Shown: positions 1 through 11,454 of the stretch, piece after piece
Layout of the letters: each line of letters starts with the position of its first letter
Numbering within the stretch: the stretch's first letter is position 1
From: Artemia franciscana
Lineage: Eukaryota; Arthropoda; Branchiopoda; Anostraca; Artemiidae
DNA length: 64,000 nucleotides
Assembly (NCBI RefSeq): GCF_032884065.1
Contig: NC_088872.1
Span: 3,038,001 to 3,102,000, forward strand
Direction: 5' to 3'
The notes under the pieces: generated by a model
Database searches by the model: none
Seen by the model: the letters and a program-made list of their open reading frames with translations, nothing else
Told to the model about the DNA's origin: nothing
Position numbers and translations under genes: made by a program

Positions 1-344
1 TGAAAACCCTTGTATATTCCAATGCACCATGCGTACTACCCTTTCACTAGAATTTTCACTATGGCCCCCCGTTTCATATTCATCACCAGCAGTTACTATA
101 GTCCCTTGACTCCTGGTTGAGCACTCCCTCTAATCGTGACTTTCTGTTAGGCTGATTTTGATCGTCACTTGGACTTATTATCCTAGCATGGTCGCGTTTG
201 GCCCGTGGTTCAGGCCTCCCGGGCATCTTCAAAGCAACCGTATTTTTCGGTGTAATAAATGTCGTTGTGGTTCGAATATCCGTGTTTGGATCGTCCAATT
301 CATTTTCATTGGCTGAAAAATATCCTTGCAAGCTACCTGTAGAT
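1..344. other. Unassigned sequence beside a Helitron fragment
   Basis: I recognise nothing here with certainty. The minus strand is open from 400 to 83 (105 codons); its first codons overlap the Helitron piece in another frame, and the rest is a polar, Pro/Arg/Thr-rich sequence I cannot place. The similarity to Helitron RepHel stops just after the WQK-GLPHA motif near 345, so this is probably a different repeat or host sequence joined to the Helitron piece. Confidence 0.35.
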
Positions 345-935
345 TCTGACCTGCATGTGGCAGTCCTCATTTTTGCCATTCCACTGAGTATATCCAGCAT
401 CGCACTGACCCAAACACTTTAAGTTTTATTATGTAGATTATCAGCGATTTCAACTTTTGCTGGAAGACACGGGCCGTAATGTCATGTCTATGAACCGCCG
501 ATTGTCCTTGAAGTAAATGCTGCTGTATCTCGTCCCAAGATTGATTACATGTAAAGGTAATAAATAAATCTGGACGACCATAGAGACGAAAATACGCAAT
601 AGCAAACGTTCTGATTCAATCTTTGCATACATATCAACGATGTATTGGTGAAGCAATTGACGGCATTTGAAAATATAATTATCTTCATTGTGACGAATCA
701 TTAGCCTATAGGAAAAATAATTCATTCCGCTGTATTTCTTATCCATTTGTTTATTAGTCCCAAAAAATTATAGGATATTGTCGGGCATCATAGCATCCAT
801 GAGTTTCAAAAATTCTTACCAACTGAGCGTTTTGCTTATGAAGAATAATATCTGGAGGTAAAAACTGATCACTGACAATAACGATTGCCACTTCGTTAAT
901 AGTTGGAGAAAGCTGAATTGCGTTTTTCATTTGCT
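345..935 (-). pseudogene. Helitron RepHel fragment (N-terminal and Rep region)
   Basis: Read on the minus strand, three frames in succession give the order seen in arthropod Helitron RepHel proteins: APTINEVAIVIVSDQF-like text, then RIFETHGCYDARQYPIIFWD, then MNYFSYRLMIRHNEDNYIFK (Helitron_like_N), then GQSAVHRHDITARVFQQKLK and SVEWQK-GLPHA, the last being the HUH-proximal segment. A short stretch after FWD is missing compared with the copy at 42.5 kb, and a larger block is lost between the IESERLL motif and GQSAVHR. Frame changes and missing blocks make it a relic. It has no Helitron ends nearby and stops abruptly at ~345. Confidence 0.8.
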
Positions 936-1763
936 ACAGTAATCTGGAAGGTTGCAGTAAAGATCACAATCCAGTAGTGTTCAGGGTTAATTTAAAGCTG
1001 AATTTCGGAAGGGTAACTAGCTCCCAGGAAGTCATGACGCTGATAGATTCCAGGATGAGAATTTAAGAGAAACTTTCCAGGAATAGCTGATTACTAAACT
1101 CGAGAGTTTAAAATTTGACAATGAGGGAGATCGTTGGAATAGATTTAGAAAAATAGTTTGTGAAGTTGCTGATGGTGTTTTAGGAAAAAAAAAATTAGGA
1201 CTGCATTGAGGAATGTTAGTGGAAAGCTTTATGTTTAATAAAGAGGAGAAGGGGCTTGTACAAGAAATATCTGAGTGATAGATCATATAAAACAAAAAGA
1301 ATGTAAAGAAAGTGGAGAAAGAATTGAAATATGAACTTTTAAATAGATAGATAGATACATTTTCCATATAGCAGTAAAATAATGACACAACAATTCACAT
1401 ATCTCCACAATACCTTATAGCTACACCAAGATGAAAAATTTCAATAAAAGAATGGAAATCCTTCCGGCCTCCCTTATGTACTGTCAAGGATGATAATTCA
1501 GCTATGGAGTTTGAATTAGTCATCATTGGCACTGTTTCACCAGTCTTAGCATCATATTGCCTGGATTGCAGGTATTAAGTAGATTTAACTAGTTTTAATA
1601 TACTAAACTGTAATCTAAACTAGAATTAACTTAGGATGTGTCCTCACTGCGAATGATATGAAAACTTCATCAAACGAGACAAGAAGCTTTTATGAGTCTT
1701 TGTTGTCAAAACTGATTGCAATACCGTTGGTGTCAAATCTAAAAGCAGTGTCAGACAAAATTT

Positions 1764-1895
1764 GACAATGTGGGAGATCGTTGGAATAGTTTTAGAAGAA
1801 CGATTTGTGAAGTTGCTGATGGTGTTTATACAGTTTATATGTTTATATAGCAGTAAAATAATGACACAACAATTCACATATCTCTACAATGCCTC
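1764..1895. repeat. Internal direct repeat within the LINE relic
   Basis: Sequence around 1764-1830 (GGGAGATCGTTGGAATAG and EVADGVF-type coding) repeats that at 1119-1175. The stretch AATGACACAACAATTCACAT at about 1860 repeats that at about 1380. The second copy is shorter in the middle. Either the LINE was partly duplicated, or two LINE copies are nested. The segment 1390-1760 between them shows nothing I recognise. Confidence 0.6.
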
Positions 1896-2119
1896 CATGG
1901 GCTGTAGGAGGGGGGGGGGCTATGAAAAGCTCAAGTAAACATTAAATATATAAGTCTTAATATATAAAGCATTGGCTTCATAAAAAGACCATGGATAAAA
2001 TTGTCAAGGATCTGGAGGATGTAGCTAGACGGTATAATAGTAAAATATTGTACTGGTAGGTTAATAAATTAAGGGATACTTAATAATTAATTAAATTATG
2101 GTCAATCCAGTCTTGTCTC

Positions 2120-3124
2120 AGTTAAAGATAGGAACGGGGCCACAATTAGCGATATAGAAGGAGTTAAAGAGAGATGGGTGGATCATTTTGAGAATGTGTT
2201 AAACCGAAATACAGCTGCAGGAAAAGATATAGATGAAAATGAAAAAGTTTGTGATACCTTGGATGTGAAGGTAGATTTATTTTTTGAGGAAGAACTAGCG
2301 ACAGTACTAAAAGAATGACAAAATAATAAGACTCCTGGTGCTGATAGTGTGGTAAACGAGTTTCTTAAATATAGTGGCTCTGAGGTTAGAAAAAGTTACT
2401 GAATATCATGAATGCGATTTTCGAAAAAGGGAAATACCCAACGACTTTAGAAAAACCTTTATTAAACAACTGTATAAGAAAGGTGATAAGAGTGAGTGTG
2501 GTAAATATCGAGACATTAGTCTGGTCTCTGTAGATAGCAAATTACTTAGTAATATGATACTTTTTAGACTGAAAGATGCTGTAGACAAAGTTGTAAGAGG
2601 AGAACACTGCTGTTTTAAAACAGTTAGTGGATTTGTTGACCAAATTTTACTCTTAGGTTAATAATTGAGAAGTGTCTGAGTTAACAAACACCTTTGGTCC
2701 TCGGTTTTATAGATTATGAGCAAGCATTCAATTCTGTTGATAGAAGAGCTCTAGCAAAGGTCTTATCATTGTATGGTATACCAGACAAATACATTAAAGT
2801 GATTAGTGCTATGTACGAGATTAACACTGCTGCGGTTAAGGTAGGAAATGAGGTTAGCAGCTGGTTTGTATTAGAATAGGAGTTAAGCAGGGTTGTGTCC
2901 TATCCCCCTTTAGTTCTATCCCCCTTCATATTGATCGTGTTGATGGACTTTGTCTTAAGGAGCACAGGAAGGGCAATGGGAGAACATGGAATCAAATGAG
3001 GAGGGAAAATATTCCTAAACTTAGATTATGCTGATGATTTAAGCATTCTTGATGAAAGTGTGAACAAAATGAATGAACTTTTAAAGGTTTTGAGAGTTCA
3101 GGGTGCTAAAATAGGATTAAAAAT
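2120..3124 (+). pseudogene. LINE reverse transcriptase domain, degraded
   Basis: RT motifs in order: NNKTPGADSVVNEFLKY, FRKTFIKQLYKKGDKSECGK, SLVSVDSKLLSNMILFRL, FIDYEQAFNSVDRRALAKVL, RIGVKQGCVLSPF and LDYADDLSILDESVNKMNEL. The catalytic YADD is present. The frame breaks at about 2316 (stop just before the QNNKTPGAD block), near 2390 (shift after SGSEVRK), near 2660 (stop and shift after the VDQI block), at 2877, and again around 2910. It would have copied the element's own RNA. The last clear codons (GAKIGLKI) stop exactly where the 3125-4932 insert starts. Confidence 0.85.
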
Positions 3125-4932
3125 TAGACCTCCGTTGCCTGTGCAACGGGAAGTGTTGCAGCAACTGTGCCCTGTTCCTTAGGGCACAGTTGCGGAGCAA
3201 CACGTGCAACTGTGCCCTACGGGACACAGTTGCGGAGCAACAGTCTCCATTATGTCCTTCAGAGGACATTTTTCTAATGCGGCTTCGATTGTTATCTTGA
3301 AGCATCTTTGATATAGTTTTATTTCGAGCTCCTACTAAACGGAGTTTGGTAATCGAACAGATCTGTAAAAGTTCTTCATGGATTCAGCATTAATTTATTT
3401 CTAAAACGTTTACTTCCAAAGCTAGGGCCATCTTAACTTGACGCCAATTCGAAGTTTTATGTTTCGAGACACACATTTCGGGAATTATTTCCGGGAAATC
3501 TGAAAGAGATACGGAAAAAACAGAATAAAGTTTTCCGCTTAACTTCTGATGGACTAAGCTAGGAAAATATAAAACAAACAAAAATTGGCAAAAATTGGAA
3601 ATTGCTCCGAGGACATGACAACACTTCTAAATAGAAAACCTACAGGAGGAATTTTATATCCGGAAAACTATTGCAAGTTCCAGTCTTATGGGATCGAGAT
3701 CTGTCAAACCGCGTTGGAAAAAAAATTCTAGCTGGCCCAGAACCGAAGTTACCTCCAGAACGTCGAAACTTCGGAAATTATTTCTAAGAGAACGAAGCAA
3801 CTTGGTATAAAGAACACTTCACTTCTTCTTGCATAACTTTCATAGCACTACTCGATAAAAATAAAATAGACATCAAAATCGAAAATTTAAGAAAATTTCA
3901 AAAAATCGGAACGAGATTCACTTTTCCGGAATTATTTCCGGGAAATCTGTAAGAGCTACAGAATTTCATGCTTCAGTTCTCGAAAACATCAATAAAAGTT
4001 CTATATGAGTTTAAATTATTTTATCTCTAAAACGTTTACTTCCGAAACTAGGGCCGTCTTTACTTGACGCCAATTCGAAGTATTATGTTTCGAGACGCAC
4101 ATTTCGGGAATTATTTCCGGGAAATCTGAAAGAGATACGAAAATAACGTCTTATAGTTTTCTGCTTAACTTTTGATGGTCTAAGCTAGGCAAATATAAAA
4201 CGAACCAAATTCACCCAAAAATTTAAATTGCCCCGAGGGCATGACAAAACTTCAAAATAGAAAAACCCACAGAAGAAATTTTATTTCGGAGAAACTATTG
4301 TAAGCTCCAGTTGTTAGGAGATCGAGACCTGTCGAACCGCGTTGGAAAAAAAATTCTAGCTGGTCCAGAACAGAAATTACCTCTAGAACGTCGAAACTTC
4401 GGAAATTATTTCTTAGAGAACGAAGGAACTTGGTATATAGAACACTTCACTTCTTCTTGCATACTTTTCATAGCACTACTCGATGAAAATATAAGAAATA
4501 TCCAAATCGAAAATTTGAGAAAATTCAAAAAAAAAATCGGAACGAGATGGACTTTACCGGAATTATTTCAGGGAAATCTGTAAGAGCTACGAAATTTTGT
4601 GCTCCGGTTCTCGAAGAGACAAATGAAAGTTCTACATGAGTTCAGCATAACTGTATTTCTAACAAGTTTATTTCCGAAGCTAGGGTCGTCTTAACTTGAC
4701 GCCAAACATCGAACGCAGAGTTTCTAAGAAAAAAACGGTTTTATTTTTTTTATGGAAAACTGTTAGAAATTTTAGGAACTTCTCTGGAACTTTTTTACTC
4801 TGTTTCACGTTTCCCTTCCCTCTGAAAAATCTCAAATTTTTAACTCTTACCACTTCGGAGCTACAGGTCGCTGATCACGGTGAAAAAAAAAAAAAAAAAA
4901 AAACTACGAAAGCAGTAGTGTTGCTCCGCAAC
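3125..4932. mobile_element. 1.8 kb insertion with ~630 bp tandem units, in the LINE
   Basis: LINE coding stops at 3124 and resumes at about 4933, and AATTA flanks both sides, a possible short target duplication. The left end (3127-3260) is rich in GCAACTGTGCCCT / AGGGCACAGTTGC palindromes; the right end finishes with GTTGCTCCGCAACAC. The body holds a tandem unit: text beginning CTAAAACGTTTACTTCC occurs at ~3400 and ~4024, and in diverged form (CTAACAAGTTTATTTCC) at ~4652. Each is followed by CTTGACGCCAA, so the period is ~625-632 bp. No coding domain is recognised; the 90- and 83-codon open frames inside are probably fortuitous. Family unknown. Confidence 0.6.
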
Positions 4933-5329
4933 ACAATTAATGCTTAGAAGTCTAAGGGTCACTAAGGGTAGGAATAAGTGAAAATGAAAAGCTGACTCTG
5001 GGTAACGAAAAGATTAATCAGGTGACCAATTTTGATCTAGGTTTTGAACTAAGGATGCTAAGAATGAGCTAAGTAAGATGTCCATGATAATTGTTAATTA
5101 TTGTAAAATAAAACTTTGACTTAAAATATTGAGCTTAGTTTCTGGGTTTTATTGAAAATTATTTATTAAGCTTTGAATCGAAATGAATTAGAAAAAAGGA
5201 AAATTATTTGGATTTCTCAAACTCCATCAATTGGCTATGTAGAGTTTATAGTAATATATCTTGCGTGCAGTTCAAAGTTGAACAATACAGATAATGAATA
5301 AGAATTGATGTTCTCAGATTCAGTCAAAT

Positions 5330-5330
<1 letters not shown>

Positions 5331-5368
<38 letters not shown>
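5331..5368. repeat. Poly(T) tract
   Basis: An uninterrupted run of more than 30 T. It could be the poly(A) tail of a minus-strand retroposed sequence, but no recognisable body was found to its left (5110-5330). Confidence 0.7.
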
Positions 5369-5370
<2 letters not shown>

Positions 5371-5936
5371 AAAACCGAATTTAAAAATCCAAAACTGTGC
5401 CTTAAGCTGCAAATTGAATCGTGTTATCTCTATTTATTTATCTGTTTTTTTCTTCTGTTGGAATTCATTTATTTTTTTGATGATTTTTTTTTATGCACAA
5501 ACCAATGACCAAACTGCTTTATGCACTGCTTCATGAAAAAAAGCATCTATGTATTGTAGTTACAACTTTCCCGATTATGCTGAAAATAATGCTACTAAGT
5601 AAGTTTGAATAAGAAAAAATTGAAAATGTTGAACTTCATCAATTGATACAGTAGAGATGATAGTATCCAGATGTAATATAATACATTCATATTTAACCCT
5701 CTCATCGACATATCGGTCCTTTCAGTATTCATACATTGCGTCAGGTTGTGTATTTTTTGGTGTCCCAAAGACCCATATTACTCCCAGCGTTGTCAACACA
5801 GTACTATTGCCAGTTTTTGGTGTAATTTAGAGGTCCTGGTACTACCTACAGTAGGAAACATATTTAGAAATAAAAAGGTTTATTGACCTGTTTAGATTTT
5901 CTGTTATATTATTTTAATCATCACAATTTCTTGTAG

Positions 5937-6109
5937 GAGTTATTGCTCATGACGGTCTGTTATATATCGTTGGCGGAGATGATGGCTCGTCAAATCTTTC
6001 TTCCGTTGAAGTATACGATCCTGCTTTGGACTCGTGGACCCTACTTACTGCGCACTTGGCTAATGGACGGAGCTGTGCTGGTGTTGTTCTAATTAATAAG
6101 CCACTGTAA
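5937..6109 (+). CDS. Terminal exon of a kelch / KLHL2-3-like gene (last kelch blade)
   Basis: A splice acceptor (pyrimidine-rich TTTCTTGTAG ending at 5936) is followed by an exon in phase 1. It reads GVIAHDGLLYIVGGDDG, SSNLSSVEVYDPALDSWTLL, then GRSCAGVVLINKPL and TAA at 6107-6109. This matches the C-terminal kelch blade and exact C-terminal end (IDKP-L/M) of ring canal kelch and KLHL2/KLHL3, BTB-BACK-kelch substrate adaptors of CUL3 ubiquitin ligases. The GG doublet and the Tyr/Trp spaced as in a kelch repeat are intact, and no frame damage is seen. The preceding exon is not in the window upstream, where a LINE occupies the DNA, so the intron is at least several kb, or the exon is a stranded piece. 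Gene identity is strong to family level; KLHL2 against KLHL3 cannot be told. Confidence 0.85.
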
Positions 6110-8550
6110 TAGTTTTCTTTTCTTTTTTTGAATAATTTTGGAAAGCCAAAAAAATATCACAAAAATTGTTCGGACATGGGACTAAATTTGACCCAGTAAT
6201 ATATTGAACATGACAAAACTATCAAAAAATTGTCAAAAAGATCTGGATATGTAGTTTTGCCTCGTCTTGTTATCCTAGAAAAGAGCTGAATCTCATAAAA
6301 TTACTTTGGCAACCTATTTTGACTTCCTACATTTTTGTTCTGTTTCAAAACCGTCCCATATTATATTACCTCAAACTAAAAGAATTCGACAAATATATCG
6401 GGCCGTGCGGTTGGAAATAATAAAGATGACTTGGCTATAGAGAATAATGTAAGGCTATATAGTATATATAAGAATAAAGATGACTAAAGATGTACTAGGC
6501 TATAAATATGTTATTAGCTTTCAAATTTAGTTTTAAACACGTTTTGTTAAACAGTTTTGTTTTAAACACGCTTGAATTCTCAACTTATTAATTTGTATCT
6601 TCTTTCTAATACCCTGAAACACTTGGTATTAACAAAAACTGCAACATTGGTCATTTGACCTCTGATATCTTACACTAGCCCTACCCTGATTATTCTAATC
6701 AAGGAAGAATTATCTGATTCTCATGTTTTGTAATGACCGTTCTAGTGAAATTTTCAACTTTATGTAGTTTTATAGAACTTTATATAGAACTCAAAAATTC
6801 TATGTATAGAATTTTAGATTAAATTACTGTTAATTTGAATAATTAATTATTAAAATTCAATATTTTTTTCGAATATTTTCTTGTGTTGTTCATTTGAGAG
6901 TAACTATTTCAGGATACTAGTTAATCAATCTTAATCTATAAATTTTCAAAACAAGTTTCTTTTTTCGGTTACTATGGGCTGGGATTTGCTCTTTACGTGA
7001 TTAAAGCTATGTTACGTTGCTCCATAGTTTTTCCGGGCATTTGGGTAACTACAAGTAGATTCGTTTTACACTCCAAGATTGCTTTTGGCTTCCCAAAGTT
7101 TTAAAAGAAATTTACCATTTTTTTGCTAAAGTTTCTTATTGTTTTAAAAAGTAAAGTCTTTTAAAAAGCCTTTATAACTACTTCTTAACTTATGGTTGTT
7201 ACGGAACTTCCTTTTTTATCAGCCGTCGTAGGCTTCCTCCTATCTACCTTTTGGTAAATCAGGCCCAATGTATTTTCATGTGTGGAATACAAAAGTGTCT
7301 GTACAAATGCCATAAAATTACGGTTTTTAAGAATTATTGGTACATTGGGGGTTTTAAACTTTTTGTGTGCTTTTCTTTTACGTTGAGTTTTCCCATAAAC
7401 AATGTGTCACACCAATCCAAATATAAGTTCTGGTGTAAAATAAAAAAAAAATATCATAAGAATCCTTCCGTCATGATCTACATTAATCTCAATGGTGTTT
7501 CTATTTTAAGATCCAAGCCTATATATGTTGAACCCAAGGAAGTCCCCTGAAATTCAGATCCAATCGGTTTTCAAGGTGTTTTCTTTGGGTTCTCTCGTGT
7601 TTTGGCTAACTACATGTATACAAGGTAAAGTTCATTATTTAAAATTAAATCCATTTACTACGAATTAAAAAAATGAGAATATTGCTGTAGACATAGCTTA
7701 CTGTAATAGTTATTGGCTCTTGAAAATTCGCCAAATAGCAGAAACCAGCCAATTATTTTAAAAATGTTTTGTAAAAAAGTGGCTCAAAATATCGAAGAAG
7801 TATACTGGAAGAAAATGTTTTTTTTTTGCTTCTTTTGGAAAAGATAGGAACACTTTCTAAGAATAAAAGGTGATACTTTACACTGAGAACTAGATCGAAG
7901 AAGCGGTTCTTCTTCTACTCTTTGAACTAGAAAATCCTGAGAGACTAGAGTTAATCTGACTTGCTCCATCAAAGTAGGCAAATGTTGGGACCGTGTTTTC
8001 ACCCTCATGGTTTACCCAGGCTATCACACACTCGAACCCCTAAAACATAGGGGTATACCAAAAGATTTTGTGTATAGATTATGATCTATAAGTATAGATT
8101 ATATATGTATTTTTGATGCATAAATGATACACACACTGTCAGAAAGGCCATTTGCTATTCAACAGAAGCTAACAAAGATATATAAGAAAAAAACTGATCA
8201 GTCGGATCGGTTTTCTTGCTGTTCTAACATTGTTGTCAAGTTCATTGCCACACTTGTGACAAATAGACCTATTAACGTTTCTACTGTAACTCTGTTGCCA
8301 AGCTTGTAATGGTCAAGTTTTTTGCTTCAGATGTGACAAATATACATACAAGCGTCTTTACCCTTATTACACAAATTAGATCATTTCGAAAATGCTCCTT
8401 TACAAAGAGAAGAGATTCCCTCATCCACCCTTGATCAAATTCTTTATTTATCTGCAAGCTCAAAAGAAATTAATATCGATATTTCATTCCACAAATACAA
8501 TTTTCAAGCAAAAGGGAATAGATTGCTAATGTTTTATATTTTAACGAGAA
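6110..8550. other. No gene seen (2.4 kb, AT-rich)
   Basis: Downstream of the kelch stop codon I see no exon-like frame, RNA gene or repeat seen elsewhere in the window. Short open frames (for example 7251-7550) have no recognisable content and low-complexity composition. It may hold the kelch 3' UTR, but no AATAAA placed convincingly after the stop was noted. Confidence 0.5.
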
Positions 8551-8555
8551 ACACA

Positions 8556-8633
8556 AATTTCTAGGATCGAACTCGAACCCATGGCTCTGAAATCAGGTGT
8601 ATGTTGTTCTACCGATTGAGCCAACACCCCCTT
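8556..8633 (-). repeat. tRNA-derived sequence (SINE head or tRNA pseudogene)
   Basis: On the minus strand an A-box-like TGGCTCAATCGG is followed about 35 bases later by a B-box-like GGTTCGAGTTC, the spacing of an internal RNA polymerase III promoter. The T-stem does not pair well, so this is not a working tRNA. It is fused at its 5' side to a fragment of the dispersed repeat seen full length at 28.56 kb. Confidence 0.45.
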
Positions 8634-9835
8634 CCCTGACCCCCCTTTAACATGAAAATACCCCTGAAAACGTCTGTACAAGCCTCAATAACCATGGAGG
8701 AATTCGTCAGGGGGAAAAGAATTTCAATGAAAGGAGTGCAGGATTTTCTAGCATTATTAAAAAAAATTGATAAAAAAAAAATATAAAAAAGTTTTTCAAC
8801 TGAAAGTAAGGAACACCATTAAAACTTAAAACGAACAGAAATTATAACGCATATGAGGGGCTCACCTTCTCGTAATACCTCGCCCTTTACGCTAAAGCAT
8901 TTTTAGTAATTTGAATTATCTATTCTACGGCCTTTGTGATTCAGGGCTCATTCTTAAAGAATCAGGACAAAATTTAAGCTTTAGTGAAAAGAGCGAGGTA
9001 TTGACGAAGGGGTGATCCCCCTTATATATGTAGTAAAAACATACGAATATAGAACTTTGCTACGTAATTCAATTCTTAAGTTACGTATATTGTTTACTTA
9101 TGAAAACGCTCATAAAAAATTAAAAGTTCTAGTTACCTTTTTAAGTAATCAAAACATTGGAGGGCAACTAGGCCTCCTCCACCGCTAATTTTCTCTCAAG
9201 ATCTTCCGATTGAAACTATAAGAATGCCATTTAGCCAAAAAAAAAAAAAAAATTAAAGTCCAAATTTAGTTTTAATTATTTATGTGCGGAGAGTCAAAAT
9301 CAAAACATGCATTAATTCAAAAACGTTCAGAAATTAAATTGAGAAAAAAATTAACTGAAAGTAAGGAGCAACAATAAAACTTAAAACAAACAGATATTAT
9401 TCCGTATAGTAAATGGGTTGTCCCCTCCTCAACACCTCGCTCTTTACGCTAAAGTTTTTTTTATGGTTTTAAAAAGTAGAATGTGCGGAGAGTCAAAATC
9501 AAAACATGCATTAATTCAAAAACGTTCAAAAATTAAATTAAGAAAAAAAAATTACTGAAAGTAAGGAGCGACGTTTAAACTTAAAACAAACAGATATTAT
9601 TCTGTATAGTAAAGGGGTTGTCCCCTCCTCAACGCCTCGCTCTTTACGCTAAAGTTTTTTTTTTATGGTTATAAAAAGCAGAATTGTGACAAAGAGTAAA
9701 ACCTTAGCGTAAAGAGTGGTGTTGAGGAGGAAAAAACCCCCTTACTATAAGTAATAATTTCTATTAGTTTTAAGTTTTAATGTCGCTCCTTACTTTCAGT
9801 AAAAAAAAACTGTTTTTTATTTAATACATAAAAAA
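8625..9835 (+). repeat. Dispersed repeat R1, rearranged copy
   Basis: Shares long stretches with the full copy at 28562-30060: GCAGGATTTTCTAGCATTAT, AATACCTCGCCCTTTACGCTAAAG, CTACGGCCTTTGTGATTCA, and the closing ATGTCGCTCCTTACTTTCAG. The first ~65 bases (8625-8690) are in the opposite orientation to the rest. The 3' part is duplicated in tandem (about 9290-9470 and 9480-9665), and the CTTTACGCTAAAG / CTTTAGCGTAAAG motifs form internal inverted repeats. No open frame. Confidence 0.65.
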
Positions 9836-9839
9836 TTGT

Positions 9840-11000
9840 GTTTTAAATATCTTTAAGAGATCTTTCAAAACGATCTGAAAGTATATCTTTCTTTCCCCAC
9901 TATGAGTAGTTTTAAGGGTGTACTGAGTCGCCTTTAATTACTGGTTAGTAACAATTAAAATGTTTGACCATTAAGTCAATTAGTAAGTTTATCTTTGTTA
10001 TGATGCAAAATGTTAAAATCTACTCAAATACTAGCATCGAAATTGGCACCATAACTTGAAAAGACTTTTATTATTTTTTGAATATTAAACGGAACAAGTC
10101 TAGTAATGACGTCAATAATTGAATGAGCAGCAATAAATAATTAGACATTCAATTAAAAATTAGATTTGGATACTTCTAATGACGTGTGTACGTGTGATGC
10201 GCTGGTAGAAAACTTCCAAAGGCGTTTGCCATATTGGCTCTTTCATACAATTTCATAAAAGTTTTGTTTAAAAAAAGTCTTCTTTTAATTAGGATAAAAT
10301 ACCTAATAACAATTTGGTACATGGCTTGTTTCAGAACTAATTTCATAGGATACTTGAACTCATGTCAACCAATTATTTTATTTTTGTCGACGAATATATA
10401 ACCCGAAGCCAATTTCTTACAAACTTTTTTAAGAGTCTTTCAATTTAAAATGTACACAGCCTCAACCAACAAGCAATAGATTGAAAAAATCCTTAGACAG
10501 ACATACACCCATAGAACACAAAAATTTACCATCTATCATGATTCTTCTTGCTTGACAATGGACCAAAACAAACCTAAAAGTAGCTTCGTTTCAACTTGCA
10601 GAAAAGCTAACGTTGCAACCTAACCTGACACGACAAGTAAAATAACACCATTTTTTATACAATCCTAATAAAATATTATGCCAGATTTGCATCTCACTCA
10701 CACTATTTGTCTTGGGTTTATCTTCAATTAGCCATGGCTTGATCCCAGCAACTCTATTTTGTTTCAAGAATCAACAGCTGATAAGCTAACCGATTCGTGT
10801 TTTGTGGGTGCAAAGCTTCAATGTAAAATCCCCTTAACCAAACTAAAAAGCATTTAATACTTCAATATACTAATTATTATTAATACTAACACTTAAAGCC
10901 CTAAAGACTTGATAGCTTACTAATAAACTAATTAAATATAATTACTAGCTATAATTATAAAGACACTTACAATTAAATAACTTAAAGAAATATGTACCAC
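9840..11000. other. No gene seen (1.2 kb)
   Basis: AT-rich sequence with no frame, RNA motif or repeat that I recognise. It may be intron of the minus-strand kelch gene whose exon donor site points into this stretch. Confidence 0.4.
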
Positions 11001-11010
11001 AACAACTCAC

Positions 11011-11130
11011 CTACAACGTCTAGTTGGCATATCCGCAAGAACTGACCATTTATTTTCTGTAAAATTATAGCACTCAACCTTTCTTATAGCTTTGGGAGAC
11101 TGACCACCAACAACAACCAGCACCAGACAT
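11011..11130 (-). CDS. Internal exon of a kelch / KLHL2-3-like gene (first kelch blade)
   Basis: The minus strand reads LVLVVVGGQSPKAIRKVECY, NFTENKWSVLADMPTRRCR and then a consensus donor (G/GTGAGT, GT at 11010-11009) in phase 2. This matches the first kelch blade of ring canal kelch/KLHL2/KLHL3 (LLVVGGQAPKAIRSVECYDF..MPTRRCR) and the donor falls at the R-AG junction of that protein. The 5' edge is uncertain: the homology starts near 11126 but no clean AG acceptor is seen just upstream; the frame stays open to 11318. The exon lies on the opposite strand to the kelch terminal exon at 5937, so the two cannot belong to one colinear transcript as assembled. Confidence 0.75.
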
Positions 11131-11454
11131 AAATAGATATTATATTGATATGGATATAAATAGACAACATTTCTTGTACCAAAGCCACAGGAGCATGAAA
11201 ACAAACAAAATAGCGAAATGATCAAGAGTAAATAAAACATAAATGAACAATTCATCAAAATATTAAAAAAGAAAACACTTACTCTATAATGCCCTTCCAT
11301 TTCTAAAGTAACCCACATTTACTCTGAAGAATTATCGTAACCGCATAAAAATGCCATAAAATTCCCACCCAAATATACATAACAGTCACTCCTCACCATG
11401 TTTTTCAGACGCAAGAATATGATTTGACTTCAGCCATTAAATAGAACGCACTCT

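Larger units (their letters stand above)
1010..5060 (+). mobile_element. Broken non-LTR retrotransposon (LINE), interrupted
   Basis: Pieces of one LINE ORF2-type polyprotein appear in order on the plus strand. An upstream linker lies at 1030-1330 (FDN..GWNNFRK-like and EVADGVLGKK). A connector follows at 1985-2110 (KIVKDLEDVARRYNSKILYW), then the reverse transcriptase at 2120-3124. After a foreign insert the coding resumes at 4940-5045 (SLRVGISENEKLTLGNEK, then INQVTNF). The sequence then drifts off, so the 3' thumb/RNase-type region is missing. Several in-frame stops and shifts make it dead. Clade not assigned; the RT order (KKGDKSECGKYR, FIDYEQAFNSVDRRAL, GVKQGCVLSPF, YADDLSIL) is that of endonuclease-bearing LINEs. 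Confidence 0.8.

Noticed and set aside
11007-11318. A complete 103-residue minus-strand protein with a hydrophobic centre
   Set aside because: Only the last ~39 residues are kelch-like; the part before them is probably intron read through in an open frame.
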